From an uncultured Pseudomonadota bacterium (GTDB lineage: Bacteria > Pseudomonadota > Gammaproteobacteria > Steroidobacterales > Woeseiaceae), in the NCBI GenBank assembly GCA_913055625.1, contig CAJXJW010000005.1, positions 225,250-289,249 of the forward strand: 64,000 nt of DNA, read 5' to 3'. The notes below the pieces were generated by a model that saw only the letters and a list, made by a program, of their open reading frames with translations, ran no database searches and was not told the origin of the DNA. Of the stretch, positions 11,057 to 23,592 are shown one piece after another (positions within the stretch are counted from its first letter, which is position 1; each line of letters starts with the position of its first letter). The position numbers and the translations under genes were made by a program.

Positions 11057-11584
11057 TTATATCGGTTTTGATTCATTGCGCAGGCGGAATGCCGGGCGCC
11101 CGGCGGCGTCGGTGAGCCCGTGCGCCGCGAGCCATTGCCGCGCATCGGCCGCGTCCCGCTCGAACCAGGCCTGCGTGCTGCCCAGGCGGAACGAGTAGCC
11201 CCACGTATCCATGTCATTCATGAGTCGGGCCGCGCCGACACCGTCGAGTTCATCCGCCAGCAGGACCTGCAGCAGACACACTGCGGACTCCTCGAGGTCA
11301 TCACCGCCGGCGTCGGTGTGCAGCTCCGCGCGACGCTCCGGAGTCATGCAGACGACGTGTGAAGATTCGTGCAGTACCGAATGCACCGGCGTATCGCCGC
11401 GCACGTGCACGCAGGTCCCGATCACGCCGGCCTCGGGCGCGCCCCAGTAGCTGCCCGGAATCGGAACGCCGTCCGGGTGGACAGTCAGACGCAGTCCGTA
11501 GCGCTCCAGCAGCACGGCCAGTGCCTGAGGCCCGGTATCCGCGACACGCAGGACGCCGGTCGGGACGGCGGTCGTTTCGGCCAC
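11057..11584 (-). CDS. Unknown protein with HExxH zincin-like motif
   Basis: This 175-residue soluble protein carries HESSH at 72-76 (SVLHESSHVV) in a predicted helix, the zinc-binding signature of zincin metallopeptidases. An EESA segment at about 99-102 could give a third ligand, as in gluzincins. I see no signal peptide, so it is likely cytoplasmic. The start is GTG at 11584, 4 nt after the lptE stop, so it is in the leuS-lptE transcript. Whether it is a protease is not known. The motif with its helix context is what is seen, and activity is inference. Confidence 0.75.
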   Translation of the reverse strand: MAETTAVPTGVLRVADTGPQALAVLLERYGLRLTVHPDGVPIPGSYWGAPEAGVIGTCVHVRGDTPVHSVLHESSHVVCMTPERRAELHTDAGGDDLEESAVCLLQVLLADELDGVGAARLMNDMDTWGYSFRLGSTQAWFERDAADARQWLAAHGLTDAAGRPAFRLRNESKPI

Positions 11585-11588
11585 GGCG

Positions 11589-14640
<3,052 letters not shown>

Positions 14641-14702
14641 CTACAGCAAGCGCCGCCAAATGGCAGTAGCGGGAACGCGCAGAGTCCCGGGGCCGGACGG
14701 CT

Positions 14703-16220
14703 TCAGCGGTGCCGGAGTCGGACACCCGCCAGCAGCAGCAGTGACAGCAGCAGCACCGGCAGGTTGCCGGCCCGGGCAAACGGGGTTGCGCCGGTCCTGG
14801 GCTGCACAGCGTTCGTCAGCGTCGCCGGCCGGAACTGCGGCCCCGTCGACAGCAGTTCGCCGTCGTGGCCGATGAACGCACTGATACCCGTGTTCGTCGC
14901 GCGGACGGCGGGGCGACCGGCCTCCAGCGAGCGCATTCGCGCGATCTGCAGGTGCTGGTGCGGCGCGATCGAATCCCCGAACCACGCGTCGTTGCTGACG
15001 TTGACCAGCACGCCCGCATCCGGCAGCGCGTAGCGCTGCTCGCCGTTGTAGGCATCCTCGTAGCAGATCATGCCGGCAAGGCGCGTCCCGTCCGGCATGA
15101 CGAGCAATGATGGCGCGTCGTCACCGGCCGAGAGGTCGCTGTGCGGCAGGCTCATCATGCGCATCCACTCGCGCACGCGTGCCGGCACCGGGAAGTACTC
15201 GCCGAACGGTACGAGATGGCGTTTCCGGTAGGCCTGCAGACGCTGCCCGTCCAGCATCAGCAGGCTGTTGTAAATGCGCTGGGTGCCCCGGTCGTCGACG
15301 TCCTCGAGGACGCCGAACAGGATGGCCTGGCCGCTTTCCCGCGCATCCGACTGGAGTTGCCGGACGAACGCGCGCTCGCGGCTCAGCAGGGACGGCACCG
15401 CCACTTCGGGCCAGACAACCAGCGTGCTGCCACGCGCGATTCGAGTGTTGTCGCGGTAGAAATCGAGCGTCGCCTGGCGATTCTCCGGCCGCCACTTCTG
15501 GTCCTGCGACAGCCCGGCCTGCAGGATCGTGACGCGGAAGCCATCGCCGTCGGGTCGCGTCCAGTCGATCACGGCGAGCCCGGCGCCGGCGACCCACGGC
15601 AGGACGCCCGCGAGCAACGCGACCCAGCGCTGGCGGCCGGCGGTGAACGTCGCGGCCAGGAGACCCGCGGACGACAGCACCACCGCGAAGGACGCCGCGT
15701 AGATACCGCCGACCGGCGCCCATCCCGCCAGCGGCGTGTCCACCTGCGAATAGCCGAATGCGAGCCACGGGAAGCCGCTCGCGACCCAGCCGCGGAGCCA
15801 CTCGACAAGTACCCAGCCGGCGGGGGCCACGACGAGCAGCAGCAGGGGCTCCCCGTGCGCGAGCCGGGCGATCAGGTAGCCGGCAAGGAACAGCCACGCG
15901 GCCATGATCGCCGCCAGGCCGACCATCAGGACCAACGCGATCCAGGCCGGGGCCTGCCCGAAGACCACGACGGAAATGTAGATCCAGTAGGTGCCGGTCA
16001 GGAACAGCCCGAGCCCGTACCAGAACGCGTGGCCGCCCGCCTCGCGCGGCGACTGCGTCAGGCAGACGAACAGGAGCGGCAGCAGGACCAGCGGCGCGGC
16101 CCACGCGAGCGACCAGGGCGCAAACACCAGCGTGGTGGCCGCCCCGCTGGCCGCGACAAGCGCACGCGTCAGGCGCGGCCGGTCCGCCGGCAAGGTGAGC
16201 AGTCTGGGAGCGTAGGCCAT
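14703..16220 (-). CDS. lnt: Apolipoprotein N-acyltransferase
   Basis: Lnt adds the third acyl chain to lipoproteins at the inner membrane. The 505-residue protein starts with about six membrane helices (residues 20-215), followed by a nitrilase-like periplasmic domain and one C-terminal helix. The catalytic triad is E272 (VVWPEVAVP), K333 (YRKRHLVPFGEYFP) and C386 (MICYED), close to E267, K335 and C387 of E. coli. It follows corC as in other gammaproteobacteria and works upstream of LptE and other lipoproteins. A 155-bp spacer separates it from leuS, and I see nothing convincing in that spacer. Confidence 0.96.
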   Translation of the reverse strand: MAYAPRLLTLPADRPRLTRALVAASGAATTLVFAPWSLAWAAPLVLLPLLFVCLTQSPREAGGHAFWYGLGLFLTGTYWIYISVVVFGQAPAWIALVLMVGLAAIMAAWLFLAGYLIARLAHGEPLLLLVVAPAGWVLVEWLRGWVASGFPWLAFGYSQVDTPLAGWAPVGGIYAASFAVVLSSAGLLAATFTAGRQRWVALLAGVLPWVAGAGLAVIDWTRPDGDGFRVTILQAGLSQDQKWRPENRQATLDFYRDNTRIARGSTLVVWPEVAVPSLLSRERAFVRQLQSDARESGQAILFGVLEDVDDRGTQRIYNSLLMLDGQRLQAYRKRHLVPFGEYFPVPARVREWMRMMSLPHSDLSAGDDAPSLLVMPDGTRLAGMICYEDAYNGEQRYALPDAGVLVNVSNDAWFGDSIAPHQHLQIARMRSLEAGRPAVRATNTGISAFIGHDGELLSTGPQFRPATLTNAVQPRTGATPFARAGNLPVLLLSLLLLAGVRLRHR

Positions 16221-16307
16221 GTCAGCGCCGCGTCACGCCATGTCGGGAGGAATCGGGGTTGTGCGGGGCAAGCATACCGGGATCGCCCGTTCGCTGCGCA
16301 GCGATGA

Positions 16308-17162
16308 TCAGGTAGCCTCGCGCTGGACCTGCAGGGCCTCGATGCGACGCCGATCCGCCTTTGTGACCGCAAACGTGAAGCCCCCGAAGCGCACGAGCTC
16401 GTTGCGCCGGGGCAGCCGGCCGAGCTCGTGCATGACGAGGCCGCCGATCGTGTCGTATTCCTCGTCGTCGAGCTCGGACTCGAAGTACTCGTTGAAATCC
16501 TCGATGCGCGTCAGCGCGCGCACCGCGTAACTCGGACGGCCCTCGCGCTCCCCGTCGGGGCGGATGAACTCCGCGACTTCCTGGTCGTGTTCGTCGTCAA
16601 TGTCGCCGACGATCTCCTCGAGCACGTCCTCGATCGTAAGCAACCCGGCAACGCCGCCGTACTCGTCCACGACGATCGCCATGTGATTGTGGCTGTCGCG
16701 AAATTCCTTCAGCAGCGCATTCAGCCGTTTCGATTCGGGGATGACCGACACCGGCCGCAGCAGCTTGCGGATCGGGAGCTCTTTCGCGTCGTCGCGTCCG
16801 AAGTAGCGCAGCAGGTCCTTGGCCAGCAGCACGCCGAGCACCTCGTCGCGGTCTTCGCCGATGACCGGGAAGCGCGAGTGGCCGGACTCGACAATAGTCT
16901 GCAGGATCTCGTCGAACGGCTGCTCGACGTCGATCACGACCATTTGCGAACGCGGCACCATGACGTCGCGGACCTGCGTCTCCGCCACCTCGAGCACGCC
17001 GGACAACATGCTCTTTTCATCCGGGTCGAGTTCAGAATCGGACTTCTCGATCAGGCCCTGGATTTCATCGCGGCTCCAGGGCTCACCCCTGACGGCGCGT
17101 ACCACGCGCGCGAACAGTCCGGTTTGTCCCGTGCCGCTGCTACTTGGCGGTTTGTCGTTCAT
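16308..17162 (-). CDS. corC: CorC/HlyC family CBS-domain protein
   Basis: The 284-residue protein has two CBS domains (about 60-185), marked by VMVPRSQMVVIDV and VVDEYGGVAGLLTIEDVLEEIVGDI. A CorC_HlyC domain follows (about 200-280, with YDTIGGLVMHELGRLP). It lacks the N-terminal membrane DUF21 domain, so it is the short soluble CorC type linked to magnesium and cobalt homeostasis. The chosen ATG at 17162 (MNDKPPSSS) matches family length. There is no strong ribosome binding site. The frame is open further upstream without family similarity. It follows ybeY and precedes lnt. Confidence 0.94.
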   Translation of the reverse strand: MNDKPPSSSGTGQTGLFARVVRAVRGEPWSRDEIQGLIEKSDSELDPDEKSMLSGVLEVAETQVRDVMVPRSQMVVIDVEQPFDEILQTIVESGHSRFPVIGEDRDEVLGVLLAKDLLRYFGRDDAKELPIRKLLRPVSVIPESKRLNALLKEFRDSHNHMAIVVDEYGGVAGLLTIEDVLEEIVGDIDDEHDQEVAEFIRPDGEREGRPSYAVRALTRIEDFNEYFESELDDEEYDTIGGLVMHELGRLPRRNELVRFGGFTFAVTKADRRRIEALQVQREAT

Positions 17163-17232
17163 CTGACCCGAAAAAAAGTACCCGGCGCCGTGGCGATCGC
17201 CCGCGCCGCCCGGCGATTGTAACACCCTGTAA

Positions 17233-17721
17233 TCATTGCGCTCTATAGGGATCGGAGACACCGGCCGCGGCGAGGATGCGTGTCTCGAGGCCCTCCATGA
17301 CCGCTGCCTCCGGCGCGGTCTCATGATCGAAGCCCAGCAGGTGCAGGCTCCCGTGCACGAGCATGTGCGCCCAGTGCGCATCCGCGGTCTTCGCCTGGGC
17401 CCGCGCTTCCGCATGCACCACGGCGGCGCAGATCACGATGTCGCCAAGAAAATCCACGTCCTCGTCCGGCGGGGTCGCAAACTGGCCGGCCGGAAACGAC
17501 AGAACGTTTGTTGGCCGGTCCTTGCCGCGGTAAGTCCGGTTGAGGTCCTGCATCTCTGCTTCGGCCACGACCCGCACGGACACTTCGCTCGCACGGTCGT
17601 GCCCTGCCGCCGCGAGCGCCCCGCGGACCCAGTCGGCGATCGTCGCGCGCGCCGGCACGCCGGCATCGTCGACGGCGATTTGCACATCGACGGTCACTTC
17701 GGCGGCAGATCGGGCAGCCAC
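17233..17721 (-). CDS. ybeY: Endoribonuclease YbeY (16S rRNA maturation)
   Basis: YbeY is a zinc-dependent endoribonuclease in 16S rRNA 3' maturation and ribosome quality control. The metal site is HGSLHLLGFDH, and TYRGKDRPTNVLSFPAG precedes it. The product is about 162 residues from the GTG at 17721, which lies just downstream of the phoH stop. A second GTG nine codons later is also possible. A longer frame to 17832 overlaps phoH and is rejected. The phoH-ybeY-corC order is conserved. Confidence 0.93.
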   Translation of the reverse strand: MAARSAAEVTVDVQIAVDDAGVPARATIADWVRGALAAAGHDRASEVSVRVVAEAEMQDLNRTYRGKDRPTNVLSFPAGQFATPPDEDVDFLGDIVICAAVVHAEARAQAKTADAHWAHMLVHGSLHLLGFDHETAPEAAVMEGLETRILAAAGVSDPYRAQ

Positions 17722-17725
17722 CGTT

Positions 17726-18706
17726 TCAGCCGGACTCGCCGGCCGCCTCGTAGGCCTCGACGATCCGTTGCACGAGTGCGTGGCGCACGACGTCGCGCGG
17801 CGCGAAAAGGGTGAACGCGATGCCGTCGACATCCTTCAGCACGTCCATCGCATTGCGCAGTCCGGACTTCTGGCCGGACGGCAGGTCGATCTGGGTAATG
17901 TCACCGGTGACGACCGCGCGCGACCCGAAACCGATACGCGTCAGAAACATCTTCATCTGTTCGATGCTCGTGTTCTGCGCCTCGTCGAGGATCACGAACG
18001 ATTCATTCAGCGAACGCCCGCGCATGAACGCCAGCGGTGCGACCTCGATCACGTTGCGCTCGATCAGGCGTGTCACGGTTTCCGCGCCGACCATGTCGTA
18101 GAGTGCGTCGTACATCGGCCGAAGGTAAGGATCGACCTTCTGTGACATGTCGCCCGGCAGAAAACCGAGCCGCTCCCCCGCCTCGACGGCCGGGCGAACG
18201 AGAATGATGCGGCGGACCAGTTCCTGGTCCAGCGCCTCGACGGCTGCCGCGACCGCGAGGTAGGTCTTGCCCGTTCCCGCGGGACCGATGCCGAACGCCA
18301 GGTCGTGCCGGCGAATGTTGCCGACGTAGGCCGTCTGGTTGTCACCGCGCGGGCGAATCATCTTGCGCCGCGTCTGGATGACCGTTTCTTCGAGATCGGG
18401 CGCCGCATCCGCGGCCACGGCCTGTCCCTGTTTCATGACCGACTCCTGGAGGTGAATGTGGACGCGCTCGGGATCGAGGTGCTCGTGCTCAGTGAGCCGA
18501 AAGAGGGTTTCGAGGACCTCGCCGCCCGCCTCTGCCGCACCCGGAAGGCCGGTTACGCGAAAGCGGTTGCCGCGGCTCGCGATCTCCACGCCGAGCCGGC
18601 GCTCGATCTGGCGCAGGTGTTCGTCGAACTGACCGCAGAGGTTGGCGAGGCGGTCATTGTCGGCAGGCTCGAGAACGATTTCCCGGGAAATCTGCAAGGC
18701 GCTCAA
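17726..18706 (-). CDS. ybeZ: PhoH family ATPase (YbeZ)
   Basis: This 326-residue cytoplasmic P-loop protein has Walker A GPAGTGKTY and a Walker B followed by FVILDEAQNTSIEQMKMFLT. The N-terminal 100 residues form a KH-like RNA-binding region. YbeZ works with YbeY in rRNA processing. The start appears to be TTG at 18706 (SALQISREI follows), since no ATG sits at the family N terminus. miaB ends 21 nt upstream. Confidence 0.93.
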   Translation of the reverse strand: MSALQISREIVLEPADNDRLANLCGQFDEHLRQIERRLGVEIASRGNRFRVTGLPGAAEAGGEVLETLFRLTEHEHLDPERVHIHLQESVMKQGQAVAADAAPDLEETVIQTRRKMIRPRGDNQTAYVGNIRRHDLAFGIGPAGTGKTYLAVAAAVEALDQELVRRIILVRPAVEAGERLGFLPGDMSQKVDPYLRPMYDALYDMVGAETVTRLIERNVIEVAPLAFMRGRSLNESFVILDEAQNTSIEQMKMFLTRIGFGSRAVVTGDITQIDLPSGQKSGLRNAMDVLKDVDGIAFTLFAPRDVVRHALVQRIVEAYEAAGESG

Positions 18707-18727
18707 GTTTCGGAACCGGACCCCAGA

Positions 18728-20068
18728 TTACGCCGCGGCTTGGTCAGTGGCAAGGCGGCCACGCAGGGAATTCGGCAACGCCTCGGTAATCTCCACGTCG
18801 ACGAACCGGCCTATGAGCGACGCATCGCCATCGAAGTTCACCCAACGCATGTTCTCGGTGCGCCCGGTCACCTGCCGGTTGCTCTTCTTCGATAGCTTTT
18901 CGACGAGTATCCGCTGCGTCGTGCCGACCATGCCGCGCGAGATTTCCTGCGCCTGCTGGTTGATGCGTGCCTGCAACAGCGAGAGCCGCTCTTTCTTCAC
19001 CGCGAGCGGCGTGTCGTCCGCAAGGTTCGCGGCCGGCGTGCCGGGACGCGCGCTGTAGATGAACGAGAACGACTGGTCGAAACCGATGTCCGCGATCAGG
19101 TTCATCAGCGCCTCGAAATCGGCGTCGGTTTCGCCGGGGAAGCCCACGATGAAATCCGACGACAGCGAGATGCCGGGGCGGGCCGCGCGCAGCTTGCGAA
19201 TCTTGCTCTTGTACTCGATCGTCGTGTGGCCGCGCTTCATCGCAGCGAGAATCCGGTCGGAGCCGTGCTGTACCGGCAGGTGCAGGTAACTCGCGAGCTG
19301 CGGCACTTCGGCGTAGGCCTGCACGAGGCTGTCGGTGAACTCGACCGGGTGCGACGTAGTGAAGCGGATGCGATCGATACCGTCCACGGCCGCCACGTAG
19401 TAGATCAGCGTAGCCAGGTCCGCCGTGCCGCCGTCGTGCATGGGACCGCGATAGGCATTGACGTTCTGGCCGAGCAGGTTGATCTCGCGCACGCCCTGCT
19501 CGGCAAGCTGCACGACTTCCGTGACGACGTCGTCGAGCGGCCGGCTGATCTCCTCGCCGCGCGTGTACGGCACGACACAGAAGCTGCAGTACTTGCTGCA
19601 ACCTTCCATGCAGGACACGAACGCGGTCGGACCGTCGGCCCGAGGCTCTGGCAGCCGGTCGAACTTCTCGATCTCGGGGAAGGAGACGTCGACCACCGGT
19701 TCGTGCTTCGCCCGCACGCTGTCGATCAGCTCGGGCAGGCGATGCAGGGTCTGCGGGCCGAACACCACGTCGACGAACGGTGCCCGCGCGGTGATGCCGT
19801 CGCCCTCCTGGCTCGCGACGCAGCCGCCGACGCCGATCATGACCCCGGGGCGCTGCTCCTTGAGCCGGCGCCAGCGGCCGAGCTCCGAGAACACCTTCTC
19901 CTGCGCCTTCTCGCGAATCGAGCAGGTATTGACGAGCAGCAGGTCCGCCTCTTCCAGGCTGCCGGTCAGCTCGTAGCCGTGCGACGCGCGCAGGACGTCC
20001 GCCATCTTCTCCGAGTCGTACTCGTTCATCTGGCAGCCCATCGTCTTGATGTAGAGCTTCTTGGTCAC
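18728..20068 (-). CDS. miaB: tRNA-2-methylthio-N6-dimethylallyladenosine synthase MiaB
   Basis: MiaB is a radical-SAM methylthiotransferase that modifies i6A37 in tRNAs reading U-starting codons. The 446-residue protein starts [21 protein letters not shown]12, the CSIREK cysteine and a third in VGGCVASQ bind the auxiliary cluster. The radical-SAM motif is [15 protein letters not shown], and the C-terminal TRAM domain contains [11 protein letters not shown]. It is the first gene of the miaB-ybeZ-ybeY-corC-lnt series. The 75 bp upstream show no clear promoter. Confidence 0.96.
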   Translation of the reverse strand: MTKKLYIKTMGCQMNEYDSEKMADVLRASHGYELTGSLEEADLLLVNTCSIREKAQEKVFSELGRWRRLKEQRPGVMIGVGGCVASQEGDGITARAPFVDVVFGPQTLHRLPELIDSVRAKHEPVVDVSFPEIEKFDRLPEPRADGPTAFVSCMEGCSKYCSFCVVPYTRGEEISRPLDDVVTEVVQLAEQGVREINLLGQNVNAYRGPMHDGGTADLATLIYYVAAVDGIDRIRFTTSHPVEFTDSLVQAYAEVPQLASYLHLPVQHGSDRILAAMKRGHTTIEYKSKIRKLRAARPGISLSSDFIVGFPGETDADFEALMNLIADIGFDQSFSFIYSARPGTPAANLADDTPLAVKKERLSLLQARINQQAQEISRGMVGTTQRILVEKLSKKSNRQVTGRTENMRWVNFDGDASLIGRFVDVEITEALPNSLRGRLATDQAAA

Positions 20069-20143
20069 CGTTCCCGTCAGTGTCCCGGTCGGTCAGGGAG
20101 GCGCGATGCTACACGGATTGCCCGCCCGGGCAAACCACCCCTC

Positions 20144-21619
20144 CTAGCGGCCTCCGCGCCGATCGACCGCGTCCGACAGGGCGCGAACCAGCTCGTCGCT
20201 GACTTCGCCGGTCACGTCCATGCCGGCGTCGGCCTGGAACTCCGCGATCGAGATCTGCGTCTGCAACGAGGCCCCGTCACTGCCGACATCGTACCCCAGC
20301 GCCTGCAGCAGGTTCTGCGTCGACTGCACCGGGTCGCCCGTCACCAGGGCTGCCGAAGCCGCAGCGCCGGCCGCCGGCGCCGCTCCTGCGGCACCGCCAC
20401 CCATCTGCTGCATCATGTCCCCCATGCCCATCTGCTCCATCATCTGGCGCTGCTCGGGGGTCAGCTGCTCCATTGCCTGCTGGTACTCCTGCATGGCCGC
20501 CGACAGGTCCTCCGACGTCATGCCGGACTCGGCGAGCGCCTCGTTGATCTGCTGGTCGACATCGATGACCGCGTAGTTCGGGGGCATCAGGCTCTGCTCG
20601 CACCAGCCGGGCTCGAAATCGACGACCTGCACGTTCGTCACGACCTGGTGGCTGCGGCCGCTGACCGACGTACGGCCATTGACGCTGGAACTGACGGTCT
20701 GGTCGAGCTCCAGCGGCATGCCGTGCTGCAAGAGGCCCACGAGGTTCTTCAGCATGCCGTCGAAGAAGCCGAAGGACCCGTCGCCGCGCGCTACTTCCGT
20801 CGTCAGGTTCTCGTAGAACGTCTTCATGATGCCGATGCCCGGCACGTCGTCCGACACCCAGACGGTGCCTTCGTTCTTCACCTCGATCGAGGCACCGAAC
20901 ATCCCGGCAAGGCCCGTGTCGCCAGGCCCTCCCGCGTATTCGAACGCGTAGCGCGTCGTCGGGTAACCGATACGCTCTCCGTCCGCGGCCGGGTTGGTCA
21001 TGCTGACGTCGCCGCTCCACCCGCTGCCCACGATGCTGCTGACCGAGTCGAGATTGCGCGTCAGGCTGAGCTGCACGACCTCGCGACGCGTGAAATCCGC
21101 CATCGACATCGTGCCGGTACCGACCTGCGGCGGCAGGTGGATGTCCATCGCGTGCTCGGGCGTGATCATCGCCATGCGGCAATGCGCATACGTCAGGACG
21201 AACGGGCGTACCGACGGCGGCGGCTCGCTCGTGTCGCAGAATTCATCGCGCGCGGTCCGGAGACCGTCCTCGATCTCGGGCCGCGTCGGCGCGCCCGGCA
21301 TCCGCTCGATGTCGCTGAGCTGGATCGGCGAACCGGCCTCGCGCATGCTGCTCTCGACCTGGTTTACGATCTCGCTCATCGCCCAGCCGATCCGGTCGCT
21401 GTTGAGACACAGGTCGTCGGCCGTGAAGCCGCCCATGACGCCGCCGCCCGCATTGCGGTTGACCATGTCGCCGTAGTCGGTCTGGATGCCGGTGACGAGC
21501 AACGCGCGCGCATCGTCCCGCGCGGACGCGACGCCGGGTATGCCGACGGCCAGCGCGGTCAATGCGATCGGTGCAACGGAATTCAGGTACCGGCGGATGA
21601 ACGTGGTCAGGTCATGCAT
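20144..21619 (-). CDS. Secreted protein with C-terminal peptidoglycan-binding domain
   Basis: The 491-residue product has a signal peptide (about 1-34, ending GVASARDD). A large middle part (about 50-380) resembles nothing I can name. A low-complexity Met/Gln/Gly/Ala linker follows (about 385-440, EQMGMGDMMQQMGG and AAGAAPAAGAAASAA). The last 60 residues are a PG_binding_1-like module (LLQALGYDVGSDG and ISIAEFQADAGMDVTGEVS). The ATG at 21619 has GAGGAG upstream. It follows a smaller secreted protein by 34 nt, and that protein carries a related module, so the pair probably acts in the periplasm near the cell wall. An even count of cysteines (CLNS, EFCD, AHCR, WCEQ) allows disulfides. Confidence 0.8.
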   Translation of the reverse strand: MHDLTTFIRRYLNSVAPIALTALAVGIPGVASARDDARALLVTGIQTDYGDMVNRNAGGGVMGGFTADDLCLNSDRIGWAMSEIVNQVESSMREAGSPIQLSDIERMPGAPTRPEIEDGLRTARDEFCDTSEPPPSVRPFVLTYAHCRMAMITPEHAMDIHLPPQVGTGTMSMADFTRREVVQLSLTRNLDSVSSIVGSGWSGDVSMTNPAADGERIGYPTTRYAFEYAGGPGDTGLAGMFGASIEVKNEGTVWVSDDVPGIGIMKTFYENLTTEVARGDGSFGFFDGMLKNLVGLLQHGMPLELDQTVSSSVNGRTSVSGRSHQVVTNVQVVDFEPGWCEQSLMPPNYAVIDVDQQINEALAESGMTSEDLSAAMQEYQQAMEQLTPEQRQMMEQMGMGDMMQQMGGGAAGAAPAAGAAASAALVTGDPVQSTQNLLQALGYDVGSDGASLQTQISIAEFQADAGMDVTGEVSDELVRALSDAVDRRGGR

Positions 21620-21653
21620 GGCAACTCCTCGATTCTTGTTGTTTTTTCCCGCT

Positions 21654-22235
21654 TCACATCGCCGGGTTGCGGCAGGCTTCGATGTCGCCTTCCGTGAGCC
21701 CGAGATCCTTGGCCGCGGACTCCAGGTCACTGGCGGTCGCATTGACGTCGTAGATATCGCGACTGGCCTGGGCGATGTCCTGCGCAGCACCGCTGCCAAA
21801 CCTCGACGCGGTGCGGCCGACCGCCCGCATGAGGCTGCCGAAGCCGCGCTTCGTCTGCTGTGCCTTCTGCGCGTCTTCGATCTTCTTCTGCAGACAGGCC
21901 TGGCGCGCCGCCTCCAGCGCTGCCGGGTCCGCCGCTGGCGTTGCGGAGGCCTGTGTGTACACAGCACCGCCCGGGTTGTTCTTATTCTTGATCGCCGACT
22001 TGATGATGCCGGCCAGCTGCGGAGTGGGCTTGCCGGTGACGTCCAGCCCCCGCTCCGCCTGGAACGCGGAAATCGCAATCGCGGTTTCAGTGCTCATCTC
22101 GCCATCGATGTTGCCGGGATCGTAGCCGAGCGCGACCAGGTCCTTCTGGATGATTTCGGTCAACTCGTCCGCCTGGACGATGGCCGGCAGCAGGCATGCG
22201 GCCAACAGGCAGACGTGTATGCAATTGCGGGACAT
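21654..22235 (-). CDS. Secreted protein with N-terminal peptidoglycan-binding domain
   Basis: This 193-residue protein has a signal peptide ending at VQADE (about residue 22), then a PG_binding_1-like module (LVALGYDPGNIDGEMSTETA and ISAFQAERGLDVTGKP). A Lys/Gln/Ala-rich region (about 90-130) and a helical C terminus (ASDLESAAKDLGLTEGDIEAC) follow. The ATG at 22235 is well supported by AAGGAG at 7-12 nt upstream. It is the first gene of a two-gene unit with the 491-residue protein. I know of no precise family, and a periplasmic cell-wall-associated role is inferred. Confidence 0.8.
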   Translation of the reverse strand: MSRNCIHVCLLAACLLPAIVQADELTEIIQKDLVALGYDPGNIDGEMSTETAIAISAFQAERGLDVTGKPTPQLAGIIKSAIKNKNNPGGAVYTQASATPAADPAALEAARQACLQKKIEDAQKAQQTKRGFGSLMRAVGRTASRFGSGAAQDIAQASRDIYDVNATASDLESAAKDLGLTEGDIEACRNPAM

Positions 22236-22435
22236 GTTGCTCTCCTTCAACGGGTCTTCTTCTTGTTATTACGAATTCTTCGCGCGATCCGGATCACCCG
22301 ACGACGTGCGGGCGATCCACGAGATGCCCGCGCGGCACGGCGCGCGGCAGCGTCGTCCTGACAGGGAATGTACGCGACCCGGGGTCGGATTTCATGTCGC
22401 GCCGAAGAGCGGCGCCGGCAATTTTCCCAACTGCC

Positions 22436-22897
22436 TCAGAACGGGATGTCGTCGTCGAAATCCTCGTCCGCCGGCGGCGGCTGCGACGAGCCACCGGAAC
22501 GCGAACCGCCACCGCTGCTGCCGCCGCGATCGTAGGAACCGCCGCCGCCGCCACTGCCGCCGCGTCCACCGAGCATCTGCATCTCGTCGGCGATGATCTC
22601 CGTCGTGTAGCGGTCGTTGCCGTCGCGGTCCTGCCATTTGCGGGTGCGCAGCTTGCCCTCGATGTAAACCTGCGATCCCTTGCGCAGGTACTCGGCCGCG
22701 ATCTCGGCGAGGCGGTTGAACATCGCAACGCGATGCCACTCCGTCCGCTCGTTCTGCTCGCCGGTCTGCTTGTCCTTCCAGGACTCCGACGTCGCGATGC
22801 TGAGGTTCGTCACGGCGCCCCCGGACGGCATGTAACGCGTCTCCGGGTCCGCCCCGAGATTGCCGACGAGAATGACTTTGTTGATTCCACGGGCCAT
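22436..22897 (-). CDS. ssb: Single-stranded DNA-binding protein
   Basis: SSB coats single-stranded DNA in replication, repair and recombination. The 153-residue protein has an N-terminal OB fold ([19 protein letters not shown] and [21 protein letters not shown]), a Gly/Ser-rich linker (about 108-140) and the acidic tip DFDDDIPF that binds partner proteins. GAGGAT lies 6 nt before the ATG. In Pseudomonas the order uvrA-MFS-ssb is found. Here two genes are inserted between the MFS gene and ssb. The 140 bp upstream include TACAAT on this strand, a possible -10 box. Confidence 0.97.
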   Translation of the reverse strand: MARGINKVILVGNLGADPETRYMPSGGAVTNLSIATSESWKDKQTGEQNERTEWHRVAMFNRLAEIAAEYLRKGSQVYIEGKLRTRKWQDRDGNDRYTTEIIADEMQMLGGRGGSGGGGGSYDRGGSSGGGSRSGGSSQPPPADEDFDDDIPF

Positions 22898-23037
22898 GTG
22901 TGATCCTCAGTTCTTATAAAAATCAGTGACTTGTATCGTTCGCAGGCATTGAAGCACCGCGAGGGGGCACTATTGTAGAGGGTCGTCCTGCAAATGACAG
23001 CAGGATTTCCGGCGCGCACGCCCCGAAATCCGCCCCG

Positions 23038-23574
23038 CTAGTTCGTGGCGCCGGCGCGTGCGTGCGTCACCCTGATTAATTCCTGCACCGGGAAGCCGAG
23101 CGACGCTGCGTTGGCGACCAGGCGCTCGCGCACGCTGGCATCGAGCTGCGGCTCGCGCGCGAGGATCCACAAGTACGACCGGTTCGGTCCGGTCACCAGC
23201 GCATAGTCATAGTCGGCACCCAGCTCGGCGATGTTGTACGCGCCGTAGAACGGGCCGAAGAACGAGACCTTCAGGCGGCCCGTGTCGCGCGAGTCGATGA
23301 AGTACGCGCGCCCGGTGGCGGCCTTCCACTCGCCGGCGTCCGCATCGTAGCCCCGGTTCACCACGTCGATGCCGCCGTCGTCGCGCGCGGTATAGGTCGC
23401 GGTCACGTCCGTCAGGCCACGCTCGAAGCGGTGATCGAGCCGTGCGATCTCGTACCAGGTGCCGAGGTAGCGCTCTGCGTCGAAGCCGGTCACTGGCGTC
23501 ACGCCATCGGGAACGCCGGTGCAACCGGTCAGCAGGAAGGAGATCAGGCCGGGTAGTGTGTACTTGCGTGCCAC
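23038..23574 (-). CDS. blc: Outer membrane lipoprotein Blc-type lipocalin
   Basis: The 178-residue lipoprotein has a short signal with lipobox LLTGC at about 14-18, then the bacterial lipocalin signature GTWYEIARLDHRFERGL. The C-terminal part contains YLWILAREPQLD. Blc binds lipids such as lysophospholipids at the outer membrane during envelope stress. The start is GTG at 23574. It follows the TolB-like/TPR gene by 18 nt and is probably co-transcribed with it. Confidence 0.92.
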   Translation of the reverse strand: MARKYTLPGLISFLLTGCTGVPDGVTPVTGFDAERYLGTWYEIARLDHRFERGLTDVTATYTARDDGGIDVVNRGYDADAGEWKAATGRAYFIDSRDTGRLKVSFFGPFYGAYNIAELGADYDYALVTGPNRSYLWILAREPQLDASVRERLVANAASLGFPVQELIRVTHARAGATN

Positions 23575-23592
23575 GACTCGGGGAGAAACGCG

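Noticed and set aside
19226..21697. 823-codon plus-strand frame
   Set aside because: Antisense to miaB and the 491-residue secreted protein; low-complexity Arg/His sequence.
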